In this document: one piece after another, positions 6,356-13,982 of the stretch
How positions within the stretch are numbered: position 1 is the stretch's first letter
How the letters are laid out: each line of letters opens with the position of its first letter
Assembly: GCA_019241305.1 (NCBI GenBank)
Contig: JAFAXE010000187.1
Span: forward strand, 1-33,436
Reading direction: 5' to 3'
Length of the DNA stretch: 33,436 nucleotides
Source of the DNA: Vulcanimicrobiota bacterium
Lineage (GTDB): Bacteria; Vulcanimicrobiota; Vulcanimicrobiia; Vulcanimicrobiales; Vulcanimicrobiaceae
Translations under genes and position numbers: made by a program
Notes under the pieces: model-generated
What the model saw: the letters and a program-made list of their open reading frames with translations, nothing else
Told to the model about the DNA's origin: nothing
The model's database searches: none

Positions 6356-8772
6356 TCGCGGATGTGCGCGCCGACGCGCTCGCGAAGCGACGACAAAATC
6401 GTTGCGATGCGTGCCTCAACCTCGCCGTCGGTCAACGTTCCATCGTCCCGTTGAAAGCGAAGGCGAACCGCGAGGCTCTTGCGATCTTCACCGACCTGCG
6501 GGCCCCGATATTCATCGAAGACGTGCACGTTTTTGACGAATCCGTCGCTTGCGGCACGAATAGCATGTTCGATTTCGTGCGCCGGGACGTCGGGCGCAAC
6601 GACCAGCGCAAGATCGCGTTCGACTGATGGATATCTCGAGGGCGCCCGATAGCGCGCTATGCGATACGCCGGAACGTCGGCGGTTCGAGCGAGACCGAGA
6701 TACACCGGTCTTTGAATTTCATACGCCGCCAACAGCCGTGGGTCGACCGCACCGATCGTCGCCACGTCGTGGCCATCGACGATCAGGGACGCCGTCTTGC
6801 CGGGATGCAGTGCCGGTGCCTTCGTCGTTACGGCATCGGCCTTTCGTCCACTGATGGTACGGACGAGCGCCATCGCTTCGCCTTTGAAGATGAGAAAACC
6901 CGAGTCTTTCCACGCCGGTTCAGCCTTCCGCTCGCCGACGAACAGCCACGCCAGCATGGGAATCTCGAACGGATGCGGCGCGCTTCGTTCGAACACGTGA
7001 CCGAGCTCGAAAATTCGAAGCTCGGCAGCGTCGCCGTACTTTGCCGCGAGCTCAAGCAGCGCCGGTACGAGCGAGAAACGGAGAAAGCGCTGATCCTCCG
7101 AGAGGGGATTGACGATCTCGAGCGGTTCGCCGGCAAGCGCAACGCCGGCACGGAGGAAGTGCTCGTAGCTCGACCGCGGCTGAAGCGGAAGCGTAAGGAC
7201 CTCGCGGTACCCGAGCGCCGAAAGCGTCTGCGCAATGGCGCGTTCGTGCAAAAATTCTTCACTCGAGACGCTTTGCTCGACGACGGGAAACGAAGCGGCC
7301 GCGATTTGATCGAAGCCCACGATGCGCGCGATCTCCTCGGCCACGTCGGCGGGAATCGCGACATCGCGCCGCCAGTAGGGCGGCGTTACGACGAGCTCCG
7401 ATTCGAACTCTTCACCCATTTGATTGCTCGCCGGCGATGGCATGGCGGAAAAGCCGAGCGCGCGCAATGCGTCGAGCATCGCCTCCCCCGGCACGTCGAT
7501 TCCGATGAGCGAACGCATGCCACTCTCGCTGCAGACGATCGTTGGCGACGGTGTCGGCTCGAGACCGACCGCCAGCGGCGAGTGCGGCACGGCGCCTTCT
7601 GCGGCTAACAGTTCGGCAGCGCGCGCTGCGCCGAGGTCCGCAAATTCCAGCGGCAAGCCACGCTCATGCCGCGCCGACGCGTCGGTCCGCACGCCGAATT
7701 GCACGCCCATGCGACGGATACGTGGCCCAAAGAATGAGGCGCTCTCTACGACGATGTCATCGGTCGCCTCCGAGACTTCACTGGCCGCCGCGCCGCGCAA
7801 GCCCGCAAGGCCTTGCGATGCCGTTTCGTCCGCGATGACGAGCGCTCGCCGGTCCAGCACGCGTTCGACGCCGTCCAACGTCACGAGCCGTTCTCCATCG
7901 TGCGCGTCGCGTGCGATCAGCGCCGGTCCCGCAAGCTTCTTCACATCGTACGCATGTTGCGGCTGTCCGAGCTCGAGCATCACGAAATTCGCGATGTCGA
8001 CCACGTTGTTGATGGGCCGCTGCCCCGCAAGTGCCAGACGAAAGCGAATCCAGGCCGGCGACCGACGGACGTGCACGTTCGTGAAACGCTGAGCGACGTA
8101 ACGCCGACAGTCGTCGCTTTCGATACGTACGAGCAGAGAATCGGCGCGCGCTTCACGGGCCGATAGCGTCTTCACGAGATGCGGCGCTCCCGCTCCGCGT
8201 ACGGGCGTACCGAGGGCGGCTCCCAACTCCCGCGCGATACCGACCATCGACATCGCGTCGACGCGGTTGCTAGTGATCTCGATGTCGAGCACGTCGTCGC
8301 ACAGATGAAAATGCTCGACGACGTCGGTGCCCGCCGGCACGTCACCGTCGAGTTGCAGAATGCCGTCTTCGAACCATTCGGCATCGAAGCCGAGCTCGTC
8401 GGCGCTGCACAACATTCCTTGCGACTGGATGCCGCGCATCGTCCGTGGCTCGATCGGGAATGGCTCTCCCTCGCGTACTAAGAGTGCGCCAATCGTCGCG
8501 ACGGGAACCGTTTGCCCGATAGCGACGTTCGTTGCCGCCGTCACGACCGTCAGCGGCAGCGCTGTTGCGATATCCACGGTCGCAACGTGCAAACGATCGG
8601 CATTGGGATGGCGCTCTAGCCGAACGATTCGTCCGGTGACGATGCCATGTAGGCGGGGACGGCGTTCGACCGACTCGACCGGGAAGCCGAGCATCGCGAG
8701 GCGGTCCACGATGTGGTCCGTCGATTCAGAAAGCTCGATGTAGTCGCGCAGCCAGCCGAGCGGTGTCTTCAC
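6352..8772 (-). CDS. pheT: Phenylalanyl-tRNA synthetase beta subunit
   Basis: The 806-residue product is the full normal length of PheT. The N-terminus MKTPLGWLRDYIEL is typical. It is followed by the EMAP-like tRNA-binding domain (about residues 38-150, with RHPNADRLHVATVD), the B3/B4 editing region (about 200-390), the B5 domain (about 405-490), the catalytic-like core, and the C-terminal ferredoxin-fold anticodon-binding domain (about 710-806, starting APSRYPSVERDLALVV). With PheS it forms the heterotetramer that charges tRNA-Phe in the cytosol. It overlaps pheS upstream and cvpA downstream, each by ATGA, so all three are translationally coupled. Confidence 0.96.
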   Translation of the reverse strand: MKTPLGWLRDYIELSESTDHIVDRLAMLGFPVESVERRPRLHGIVTGRIVRLERHPNADRLHVATVDIATALPLTVVTAATNVAIGQTVPVATIGALLVREGEPFPIEPRTMRGIQSQGMLCSADELGFDAEWFEDGILQLDGDVPAGTDVVEHFHLCDDVLDIEITSNRVDAMSMVGIARELGAALGTPVRGAGAPHLVKTLSAREARADSLLVRIESDDCRRYVAQRFTNVHVRRSPAWIRFRLALAGQRPINNVVDIANFVMLELGQPQHAYDVKKLAGPALIARDAHDGERLVTLDGVERVLDRRALVIADETASQGLAGLRGAAASEVSEATDDIVVESASFFGPRIRRMGVQFGVRTDASARHERGLPLEFADLGAARAAELLAAEGAVPHSPLAVGLEPTPSPTIVCSESGMRSLIGIDVPGEAMLDALRALGFSAMPSPASNQMGEEFESELVVTPPYWRRDVAIPADVAEEIARIVGFDQIAAASFPVVEQSVSSEEFLHERAIAQTLSALGYREVLTLPLQPRSSYEHFLRAGVALAGEPLEIVNPLSEDQRFLRFSLVPALLELAAKYGDAAELRIFELGHVFERSAPHPFEIPMLAWLFVGERKAEPAWKDSGFLIFKGEAMALVRTISGRKADAVTTKAPALHPGKTASLIVDGHDVATIGAVDPRLLAAYEIQRPVYLGLARTADVPAYRIARYRAPSRYPSVERDLALVVAPDVPAHEIEHAIRAASDGFVKNVHVFDEYRGPQVGEDRKSLAVRLRFQRDDGTLTDGEVEARIATILSSLRERVGAHIRE

Positions 8773-9806
8773 GCCAGCTGCTCCAGTACTGCAGGATCGT
8801 TCTCAACGAACGCCCGGATATCGTCCATTCCGTGACGGGTAAAGGCGACGCGCTCGATTCCGACGCCGAAGGCCCACCCGTTCACGACGTCCGGGTCGTA
8901 TCCGACCTCTCGCAAGACGCTGGGATGAACCATCCCCGCACCACCGAGTTCAATCCAACCGGATCCACCGCATGTCCGGCAACCCGCGCCCCCGCAGGCT
9001 GGGCAGGTGGTATCGACTTCGGCGCTCGGTTCGGTGAACGGAAAGAACGAGGGTCGGAAACGCACGCTCTGCTGCGGGCCGAAAACCTCTCGGCACATAC
9101 CCGTGAGGGCGCCCTTCAAGTGGCCCAAGTGCACGCCTGGTGCGACGAGCAACCCTTCGATTTGGTGAAAGGCGTAGAGATGACGCGCATCGAGCGCGTC
9201 CCGGCGATACACGCGTCCTGGGACAACGATCGCCAGCGGTGGCGGATTCCGTTGCATGACGCGGATCTGCATCGGAGAGGTGTGCGTTCGGAGCACCAGA
9301 TCGGGTCGAAGGTAAAACGAATCGAGCCCTTCGCGAGCCGGGTGATCGGGCGGAATGTTGAGCGCGTCGAAATTGTTGTAATCGCTCTCGATTTCGGGCC
9401 CGACGACGACGGCGAACCCTCGCCGTTCGAAATAGGCGAGCAAATCGTCCATGGTACGGCGGATCGGATGGATGCTCCCGACGAGCGGCGGGATGCCAGG
9501 AAACGTGACATCGATCGCTTGACGCAAGCGCTCCTCGAGCGCCTCTCGCGCGAGTTCTTCGCGCCGGCGCTCAAACAGCGTTTCGTACTCGGCGACGGCG
9601 TCGTTGATGATCCTGCCGGCACCTGGCCGCTCCCCCGCCGGTAACTTCCCGATCGTGCGCCGGACTGCCGTGATTTCACCGCTACGCCCGAGAAACCGGA
9701 CGCGCACGTCCTCGAGTGCGTCCTCGTTTTGCGCTTGCGAGAGCTCAGCGCGGAGCGCTCTTTCGATGTCGCCGAGTTGCTCGGTAAGCGGGCTATCCGG
9801 TGTCAC
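8769..9806 (-). CDS. pheS: Phenylalanyl-tRNA synthetase alpha subunit
   Basis: The 345-residue catalytic subunit of PheRS has an N-terminal coiled-coil (about residues 1-85) and a class II core. Motif 2 appears as PGRVYRRDALDARHLYAFHQIEGL and motif 3 near GWAFGVGIERVAFTRHGMDDIR. A cysteine-rich insert, CPACGGAGCRTC, lies between FTEPSAEVD and the GSGWIELGGAGMVHP segment. Such an insert occurs in PheS of other Gram-positive-type lineages and is probably structural, perhaps zinc-binding. It starts at GTG 9806 with AAAGGA 5 bases upstream. A strong hairpin at 9851-9873 separates it from the YqzL-like gene. Confidence 0.96.
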   Translation of the reverse strand: MTPDSPLTEQLGDIERALRAELSQAQNEDALEDVRVRFLGRSGEITAVRRTIGKLPAGERPGAGRIINDAVAEYETLFERRREELAREALEERLRQAIDVTFPGIPPLVGSIHPIRRTMDDLLAYFERRGFAVVVGPEIESDYNNFDALNIPPDHPAREGLDSFYLRPDLVLRTHTSPMQIRVMQRNPPPLAIVVPGRVYRRDALDARHLYAFHQIEGLLVAPGVHLGHLKGALTGMCREVFGPQQSVRFRPSFFPFTEPSAEVDTTCPACGGAGCRTCGGSGWIELGGAGMVHPSVLREVGYDPDVVNGWAFGVGIERVAFTRHGMDDIRAFVENDPAVLEQLA

Positions 9807-9850
9807 GAAATCCTTTCATCATCGTGGTGTGGAAGGCTGCAAACGCAGAA

Positions 9851-9873
9851 CGCCCGGCCGATGCGGCCGGGCG
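9851..9873 (-). terminator. Strong hairpin upstream of pheS, possible attenuator
   Basis: On the minus strand CGCCCGGCC-GCATC-GGCCGGGCG forms a perfect 9-bp GC-rich stem. It is followed by TTCTGCGTTT, a weak U-rich tail. It lies 27 bases after the yqzL-like stop and 45 bases before the pheS start. It could be a partial terminator that lowers pheST expression relative to yqzL, or a leader structure. No alternative antiterminator was seen. Confidence 0.5.
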
Positions 9874-9900
9874 CTCTCACAATACGTGTCCCTTCTGGAG

Positions 9901-10005
9901 CTACGAACTGCCTGCGGGGCTCGCGTGCAGCCGGCGATACATCAAGTAGGCGCTGATCGATCCGGTGCTGGTAAACAGTTTCCAGAAGAAGTCGGGAGTC
10001 AGCAT
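9901..10005 (-). CDS. yqzL: YqzL-like micro-protein (34 residues)
   Basis: A short minus-strand gene encodes MLTPDFFWKLFTSTGSISAY followed by LMYRRLHASPAGSS. The core FFWKLF-x2-TGSI-x-AYLMYR matches the YqzL family pattern (aromatic-W-x-x-F, TG, I-x-x-YL-x-[YF]), a family of tiny proteins of unknown function known from Firmicutes. It is below the size most gene callers accept. It lies directly upstream of pheST, 65 bases after a good promoter, with an AAGGGG stretch 12 bases before the ATG. An alternative reading is a pheST leader peptide, because three of the first eleven codons are Phe. However, those codons are far from the hairpin, so classical ribosome-stalling attenuation looks unlikely. 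Confidence 0.65.
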   Translation of the reverse strand: MLTPDFFWKLFTSTGSISAYLMYRRLHASPAGSS

Positions 10006-10069
10006 CGTTACGCGGTACCCCTTCTCTTTCGGCGCGTTCGTTCTGCGTTGGGTGCCCGAAGACGAAGGA

Positions 10070-10098
10070 ATTGTAACACAGGGCTAGGGGGTCGCCAA
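10070..10098 (-). promoter_or_regulatory. Promoter of the yqzL-pheS-pheT-cvpA unit
   Basis: On the minus strand TTGGCG (10093-10098) and TACAAT (10070-10075) are separated by exactly 17 bases. They lie between the methyltransferase stop (10110) and the YqzL-like start (10005), so this unit can be transcribed independently of the upstream gene. Confidence 0.6.
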
Positions 10099-10109
10099 GT
10101 CTTGACAAA

Positions 10110-10919
10110 TCAGGCGTTGTTGCGTGTTGACACATCGCTCGAGCGGAGACGGCGTTGACGAGCGTGCTCGTAGAGCACGATGCATCCGGCCATCGCCGCG
10201 TTGAGGCTATCGACCTTGCCTTCCTGAGGAATCGCGACTGCAGCATCCCACTCCACGTGTCGCCCGGAAAGACCCGTCCGCTCGTGTCCGACCGCAATGA
10301 TGCAACGCTCGGGAAAGGCGAACTGAGGAAGCGGAACGCCCCGCCGGTCGGTTGCTACGAGGGCATACCGCTCGCGGTGAGCCTTTTGGGCCAACTCTTG
10401 CAGTTCTACGACGGCGCAGCGTTGGCGAAAGATCGATCCCATCGAAGCGCGGACGACTTTGGGATTATACGCATCGACGACCTCTTCGTCGAACAAAACG
10501 CCGTCAACGCCGAAGGCCTCGGCGGAGCGCAGCAACGTTCCGGCATTCCCGGGGTCCGCCACCCTCGCCAACAACAATGCCGTCGCGCCCCCGGACAGCA
10601 GCCGATCGAGCTCGATGAAACGCGTGGCGGCGACCGCCAGAACGCCCGACGGCGTCTCCAGGTCCGAAACCTTCCGCAGGGCTCGCTCGCTGATGAGGTA
10701 GACCGGGCAAGAAAGCGACTCGACCAAGGCCGCCGGCAGGGATTCGTACGCTCTCTGCGTCGCGTAGAGCGCCTCGATCTGGGTCCCGGAGGCGACCGCC
10801 TCGGCCAGCAACGTCGGCCCCTCGAAGGAAAACCGCCCTTGGTCGCGCCGGCCTCGCCGCTCCAGGAGTGCCCGGACCTGGTGGAGTTGCGGGCTATGCG
10901 TGCCCAGCGCCGTGACCAT
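10110..10919 (-). CDS. TrmH/SpoU family RNA 2'-O-methyltransferase
   Basis: This SPOUT-class methyltransferase (269 residues from the chosen start) transfers a methyl group from S-adenosylmethionine to a ribose 2'-OH of rRNA or tRNA. It has an N-terminal SpoU substrate-binding domain (QVRALLERRGRRDQGRFSFEGPTLLAEAV, residues 13-41). The three knot motifs are ARVADPGNAGTLLRSAEAFGVDGV (with the catalytic Arg), IIAVGHERTGLS and VAIPQEGKVDSLNAAMAGCI. The frame is open to 11027, but the start at 10919 gives a family-like N-terminus and leaves room for a promoter facing the divergent gene at 10978. It occupies the same place before pheST as ysgA in Bacillus. The target nucleotide is unknown. Confidence 0.88.
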   Translation of the reverse strand: MVTALGTHSPQLHQVRALLERRGRRDQGRFSFEGPTLLAEAVASGTQIEALYATQRAYESLPAALVESLSCPVYLISERALRKVSDLETPSGVLAVAATRFIELDRLLSGGATALLLARVADPGNAGTLLRSAEAFGVDGVLFDEEVVDAYNPKVVRASMGSIFRQRCAVVELQELAQKAHRERYALVATDRRGVPLPQFAFPERCIIAVGHERTGLSGRHVEWDAAVAIPQEGKVDSLNAAMAGCIVLYEHARQRRLRSSDVSTRNNA

Positions 10920-10977
10920 GCGACGCGCCGCTTCGCCTTGCGCGAATATCGCGCCCGCGCCGGAACGAAGCGCTAGC

Positions 10978-11349
10978 GTGTCCGAACGCTCCGCGCACTG
11001 GGTCGAGCTGGCATCGATCGTCGTCATCGGCGTCGCCCTACTGCTCTTCGGGTGGGCACTGCTGCAAAATCTGCGCCACTTTCCGATCCCCGCGGCGCTG
11101 CTGCTGCTGGCGCTTGCGGTATTTCAAATCGGCTCGATGCGACGAAATCTCTCGAGCGACGACGCGGGGAGCCGGGTTCGCGCAACGCGAGACGGCGCGT
11201 TTCTCGTCGCAATCGTCCTCGCGCTCAGCGAACTTTTCGCACCGCGCCGTTGGCTCATCGGCGCCTGCATTTCCTCGGTAGAGTTTGGGATCGTGCTGGA
11301 GGTCCTCGCGCGCGTCGGCGGGACACGGTCAGCGGGGGAAGGCGGATGA
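10978..11349 (+). CDS. Small integral membrane protein, unknown function
   Basis: A protein of about 123 residues starting at GTG 10978 has three to four hydrophobic segments (WVELASIVVIGVALLLFGWA, PAALLLLALAVFQIG, GAFLVAIVLALSELFA, WLIGACISSVEFGIVLEVLA). No family was recognised. Its stop overlaps the Nudix start as ATGA, so the two are translationally coupled and probably form one transcript. A longer upstream ATG frame would overlap the divergent methyltransferase gene and gives a poor N-terminus, so the GTG is preferred. Confidence 0.65.
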   Translation: MSERSAHWVELASIVVIGVALLLFGWALLQNLRHFPIPAALLLLALAVFQIGSMRRNLSSDDAGSRVRATRDGAFLVAIVLALSELFAPRRWLIGACISSVEFGIVLEVLARVGGTRSAGEGG

Positions 11350-11873
11350 GCGACCGCGTGTGCGGGTCGCGCCGGATCTACGACGGGAAAATCGTTTCGC
11401 TGCGCGTCGATGAACTCGAAAAGAAGGGCGGTGGCAGCCGTGACTTCGAGGTCGTCGAGCACCCCGGCGGCGTGGTGATCATCGCGCAACCGCAACCTGA
11501 GAAGATCGTGCTCGTGCGGCAACGGCGGCATGCCGTCGATCGCGATCTTTGGGAAGTCCCGGCCGGCAAGCTCGAAGGAGGCGAGGATCCGATGGCCGCG
11601 GCGCTGCGCGAACTTCGTGAGGAAACGGGTTATCGCGCACGCACCCTGCGTTATCTGTGGGGAACGTACACGACGCCGGGATTTTCGAACGAGCTGCTGC
11701 GCTTTTATGTTGCGGAGGGTCTGCAAGAAGGCGAGGCCTCTCCGGAACCCAGCGAGTCCTTCGAGCTGCGAATCTTCTCCGTGAATGAGGCATGGGCAAT
11801 GGTGGAGCGCGATGAGCTGCGCGACGCCAAGACGCAGATCGCGCTCGCCTGGGCGCGTGCCTGCTCGAAGTGA
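11346..11873 (+). CDS. Nudix hydrolase, ADP-ribose pyrophosphatase-like
   Basis: The 175-residue product contains a complete Nudix box, GKLEGGEDPMAAALRELREE followed by TGY (G-x5-E-x7-REUxEExGU). The preceding segment VLVRQRRHAVDRDLWEVPAG is characteristic of the ADP-ribose pyrophosphatase (NudF/YqkG) branch. It would hydrolyse ADP-ribose or similar nucleoside diphosphate sugars to AMP and a sugar phosphate in the cytosol. It starts at ATG 11346, overlapping the stop of the membrane protein gene, and converges with the desaturase gene 6 bases after its stop. Substrate preference cannot be decided from the sequence. Confidence 0.88.
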   Translation: MSDRVCGSRRIYDGKIVSLRVDELEKKGGGSRDFEVVEHPGGVVIIAQPQPEKIVLVRQRRHAVDRDLWEVPAGKLEGGEDPMAAALRELREETGYRARTLRYLWGTYTTPGFSNELLRFYVAEGLQEGEASPEPSESFELRIFSVNEAWAMVERDELRDAKTQIALAWARACSK

Positions 11874-11879
11874 ACACTC

Positions 11880-12749
11880 CTAGGCCGATACCCCGCGAGT
11901 TTGCCGGCCGCGGAGCCGCAGGCGCTCCATCATTTGAGGCGACGGAAGTTTGACGTCGCGCGCCAGACGGATCGCCCGTAAGAATCGAATCGTGAGCCAC
12001 GTCATGTCGAACTCGAACCAGCGTAGGCCGTGGCGCGCCGAAAACTGGAACGCGTGATGGTTGTTGTGCCAGCCTTCGCCAAACGAAAGCAGCGCAACCC
12101 ACCAACAGTTCGTCGAACGATCGCCGGTGCGAAAGGTTCGGTATCCGGTCGCGTGGGCGGCGCTATTGACGAACCACGTGCAGTGATACGTGAACACGAG
12201 GCGCACGAAGATTCCCCAAACGACCCAAGACCAGCCCCCCAGGATCAGCAACACGACGCCAAGCGCCACTTGAAGCGGAATCGCGAGCACTTCGAGCGCG
12301 CGATAGAACGGATCATCAACCAAGTCGGGCGCGTAGTGGCGCCGCTCCGCGGGAGAGAGTCGCGCCGCATTCGCGCGGTACAGCCACTCCATGTGCGCCC
12401 ACGGTAATCCACGATGCACGTCGTGGGGGTCGCCGTCGCGATCGGAATTGGCATGATGCGCGCGGTGCGTTGCGATCCATTCGATCGGGCTGCCCTGTAG
12501 TGCCAGCGTCCCGAGCGTCGCAATCGCGTACTCACACAAGCGCGGAACGCGTAAACTGCGATGCGTGATCAGTCGATGGTAGCCCAGCGTGACGCCGATC
12601 CCGCCGGTGATCCACCACAGGAGGAACACGAGCCCTACCCCAGACCAGGAGAAGAACGCCGGAACGAAAGCGGCCAGCGCACCGGCGTGGATCAGCAGAA
12701 GCGCCATTCCCGTAGCGACGTCGCGCTGCTTCGATCGTTCCTTCTTCAT
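11880..12749 (-). CDS. Membrane fatty-acid (acyl-CoA/acyl-lipid) delta-9-type desaturase
   Basis: The product is a 289-residue integral membrane di-iron enzyme. The three histidine boxes are present: HRLITH (residues 58-63), HRAHH (95-99) and HNNHH (228-232), with an extra NSAAH (H199). The helices around 15-50 and 150-190 are hydrophobic. The family introduces a cis double bond into saturated acyl chains using O2 and an electron donor. The start at 12749 is chosen because AGGAG lies 6 bases upstream; an ATG at 12770 in the same frame is possible but lacks such a site. It lies 44 bases after rplT on the same strand and may be co-transcribed with infC-rpmI-rplT, an unusual addition to a ribosomal protein operon. 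Confidence 0.9.
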   Translation of the reverse strand: MKKERSKQRDVATGMALLLIHAGALAAFVPAFFSWSGVGLVFLLWWITGGIGVTLGYHRLITHRSLRVPRLCEYAIATLGTLALQGSPIEWIATHRAHHANSDRDGDPHDVHRGLPWAHMEWLYRANAARLSPAERRHYAPDLVDDPFYRALEVLAIPLQVALGVVLLILGGWSWVVWGIFVRLVFTYHCTWFVNSAAHATGYRTFRTGDRSTNCWWVALLSFGEGWHNNHHAFQFSARHGLRWFEFDMTWLTIRFLRAIRLARDVKLPSPQMMERLRLRGRQTRGVSA

Positions 12750-12793
12750 GAGCGGCTCCTGGGGCGGCATGGCTTTGGAATCGTTGCCGGAAT

Positions 12794-13177
12794 TTACGAA
12801 GCCAAACGGTCGGGGGCGCCTGCGCTGAGTCGCGCCTTGGCGACCTGAAGAAGGGAATCGAACGCGGCCTGATCCGAGACCGCAAGATCGGCAAGCGCTT
12901 TCCGGTTGAGCGTCACGCCGCTCTTGCGCAGCCCGTCGATGAAGCGTGAATAGGAAAGACCCTCGCGTCGTGCGGCGGCGTTGATGCGGCTGATCCACAG
13001 AGCGCGGAAGTCGCGCTTGCGGACGCGGCGGTCGCGGTAGGCGTAGGCCAGCGAATGCAACAGCGCTTCGTTGGCGACCCGATAGTTTCTCCGGCGCGCG
13101 GCGCGGAAGCCCTTGACGAGCTTCATGACCTTGCGCCGGCGCTTGGTCTTGGCGAGTCCTCGTTTGATTCGTGCCAT
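12794..13177 (-). CDS. rplT: 50S ribosomal protein L20
   Basis: The first 115 residues match L20 throughout (MARIKRGLAKTKRRRKVMKL, then RDFRALWISRINAAARREGL, then LNRKALADLAVSDQAAF). The 127-residue length is slightly longer than usual because of a short unconserved tail. L20 binds 23S rRNA early in large-subunit assembly and in several bacteria represses its own operon. GGAG lies 7 bases before the ATG. The gene is 11 bases after rpmI. Confidence 0.97.
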   Translation of the reverse strand: MARIKRGLAKTKRRRKVMKLVKGFRAARRRNYRVANEALLHSLAYAYRDRRVRKRDFRALWISRINAAARREGLSYSRFIDGLRKSGVTLNRKALADLAVSDQAAFDSLLQVAKARLSAGAPDRLAS

Positions 13178-13188
13178 CGCTTTTCTCC

Positions 13189-13395
13189 TTACAGCAAGTA
13201 GGGGATGTGCGCGGCGAAACGGCGCAGGTCGCCCGCAAACACCGGTTGGTCCTTGCGAAAATGGCGTTTGCGCTTACGGGTCTTCTTGCTCAGGATGTGT
13301 CCGCAACCGCTGAACTGGTGACGGTGCGTCACTTTCCCGTTGGCGCTGACTTTGACGCGCTTGGCGGTTCCGCGGTGAGTTCGCATCTTCGGCAC
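13189..13395 (-). CDS. rpmI: 50S ribosomal protein L35
   Basis: The 68-residue product reads MPKMRTHRGTAKRVKVSANG and so on, and includes HILSKKTRKRKRHFRK, the standard L35 pattern. Translation starts at GTG 13395, read as Met, with AGGAG 10 bases upstream; the internal ATG three codons later would clip the conserved MPKM start. It lies 5 bases after infC and 11 bases before rplT, the classic infC-rpmI-rplT order. Confidence 0.95.
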   Translation of the reverse strand: MPKMRTHRGTAKRVKVSANGKVTHRHQFSGCGHILSKKTRKRKRHFRKDQPVFAGDLRRFAAHIPYLL

Positions 13396-13400
13396 TGGTT

Positions 13401-13982
13401 TTATGCTCCTGTGGTCGCTGCTGCCGCCGGGGCGGGCGCATGCAGTTGAGTGAATTTTGGTGGGCCCGTTGGGACGGCTCGCGGTGCGAGAATCATGAAC
13501 ATGTTTTTGCCTTCGAGCTTCGGCTCGCGCTCGACCGTCGCGATCGGTGCCATGTCGGTGGCCATCCGGTCGAGGAGTCGCCGTCCGAAATTTGTGTACG
13601 TAATTTCGCGGCCCCGGAACATGATGGTCACTTTGACTTTGCCGCCATCGATCAGAAGCCGCTCTGCCATGCGCGCCTTGGTCTCGTAGTCGTGCGTCTC
13701 GATCTTCGGACGCAACTTCACTTCCTTCAGCTCGCGACTGGCCTGTTTCTTGCGCGCGTCCTTGTCTTTCTTTGACTGCTCGTACTTCAGCCGACCGTAG
13801 TCGCCGACGCGGCATACTGGGGGATTCGCCGTCGGTGAGACCTCGATCAAATCGAGTCCGCGCTGGCGTGATAAGCCGAGCGCATCTTCCGTGAGCATCA
13901 CGCCGAGTTGCGTGCCGTCTTCGTCGATCACGCGGACTTGGCGAATCCGAATTTGGTCGTTGACGCGGAGCGGTCGTGCTAT
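13401..13982 (-). CDS. infC: Translation initiation factor IF-3, predicted AUA start
   Basis: The 193-residue IF-3 has its N-domain from (M)ARPLRVNDQIRIRQVRVIDE, a lysine-rich linker (KKDKDARKKQASRELKEVKL) and a C-domain with GGKVKVTIMFRGREITYTNFG. A GGAGGAGA ribosome-binding site ends 4 bases before an ATA codon at 13982-13980, and the family-conserved sequence starts immediately after it. No ATG or GTG fits between. The first upstream ATG (14027) would translate the terminator-like hairpin and the Shine-Dalgarno sequence. Non-AUG starts (AUU, AUC, AUA) are the known basis of IF-3 autoregulation, because IF-3 rejects them. The tail past about residue 175 (APAPAAAATTGA) is a short low-complexity extension. 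Confidence 0.9.
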   Translation of the reverse strand: MARPLRVNDQIRIRQVRVIDEDGTQLGVMLTEDALGLSRQRGLDLIEVSPTANPPVCRVGDYGRLKYEQSKKDKDARKKQASRELKEVKLRPKIETHDYETKARMAERLLIDGGKVKVTIMFRGREITYTNFGRRLLDRMATDMAPIATVEREPKLEGKNMFMILAPRAVPTGPPKFTQLHAPAPAAAATTGA

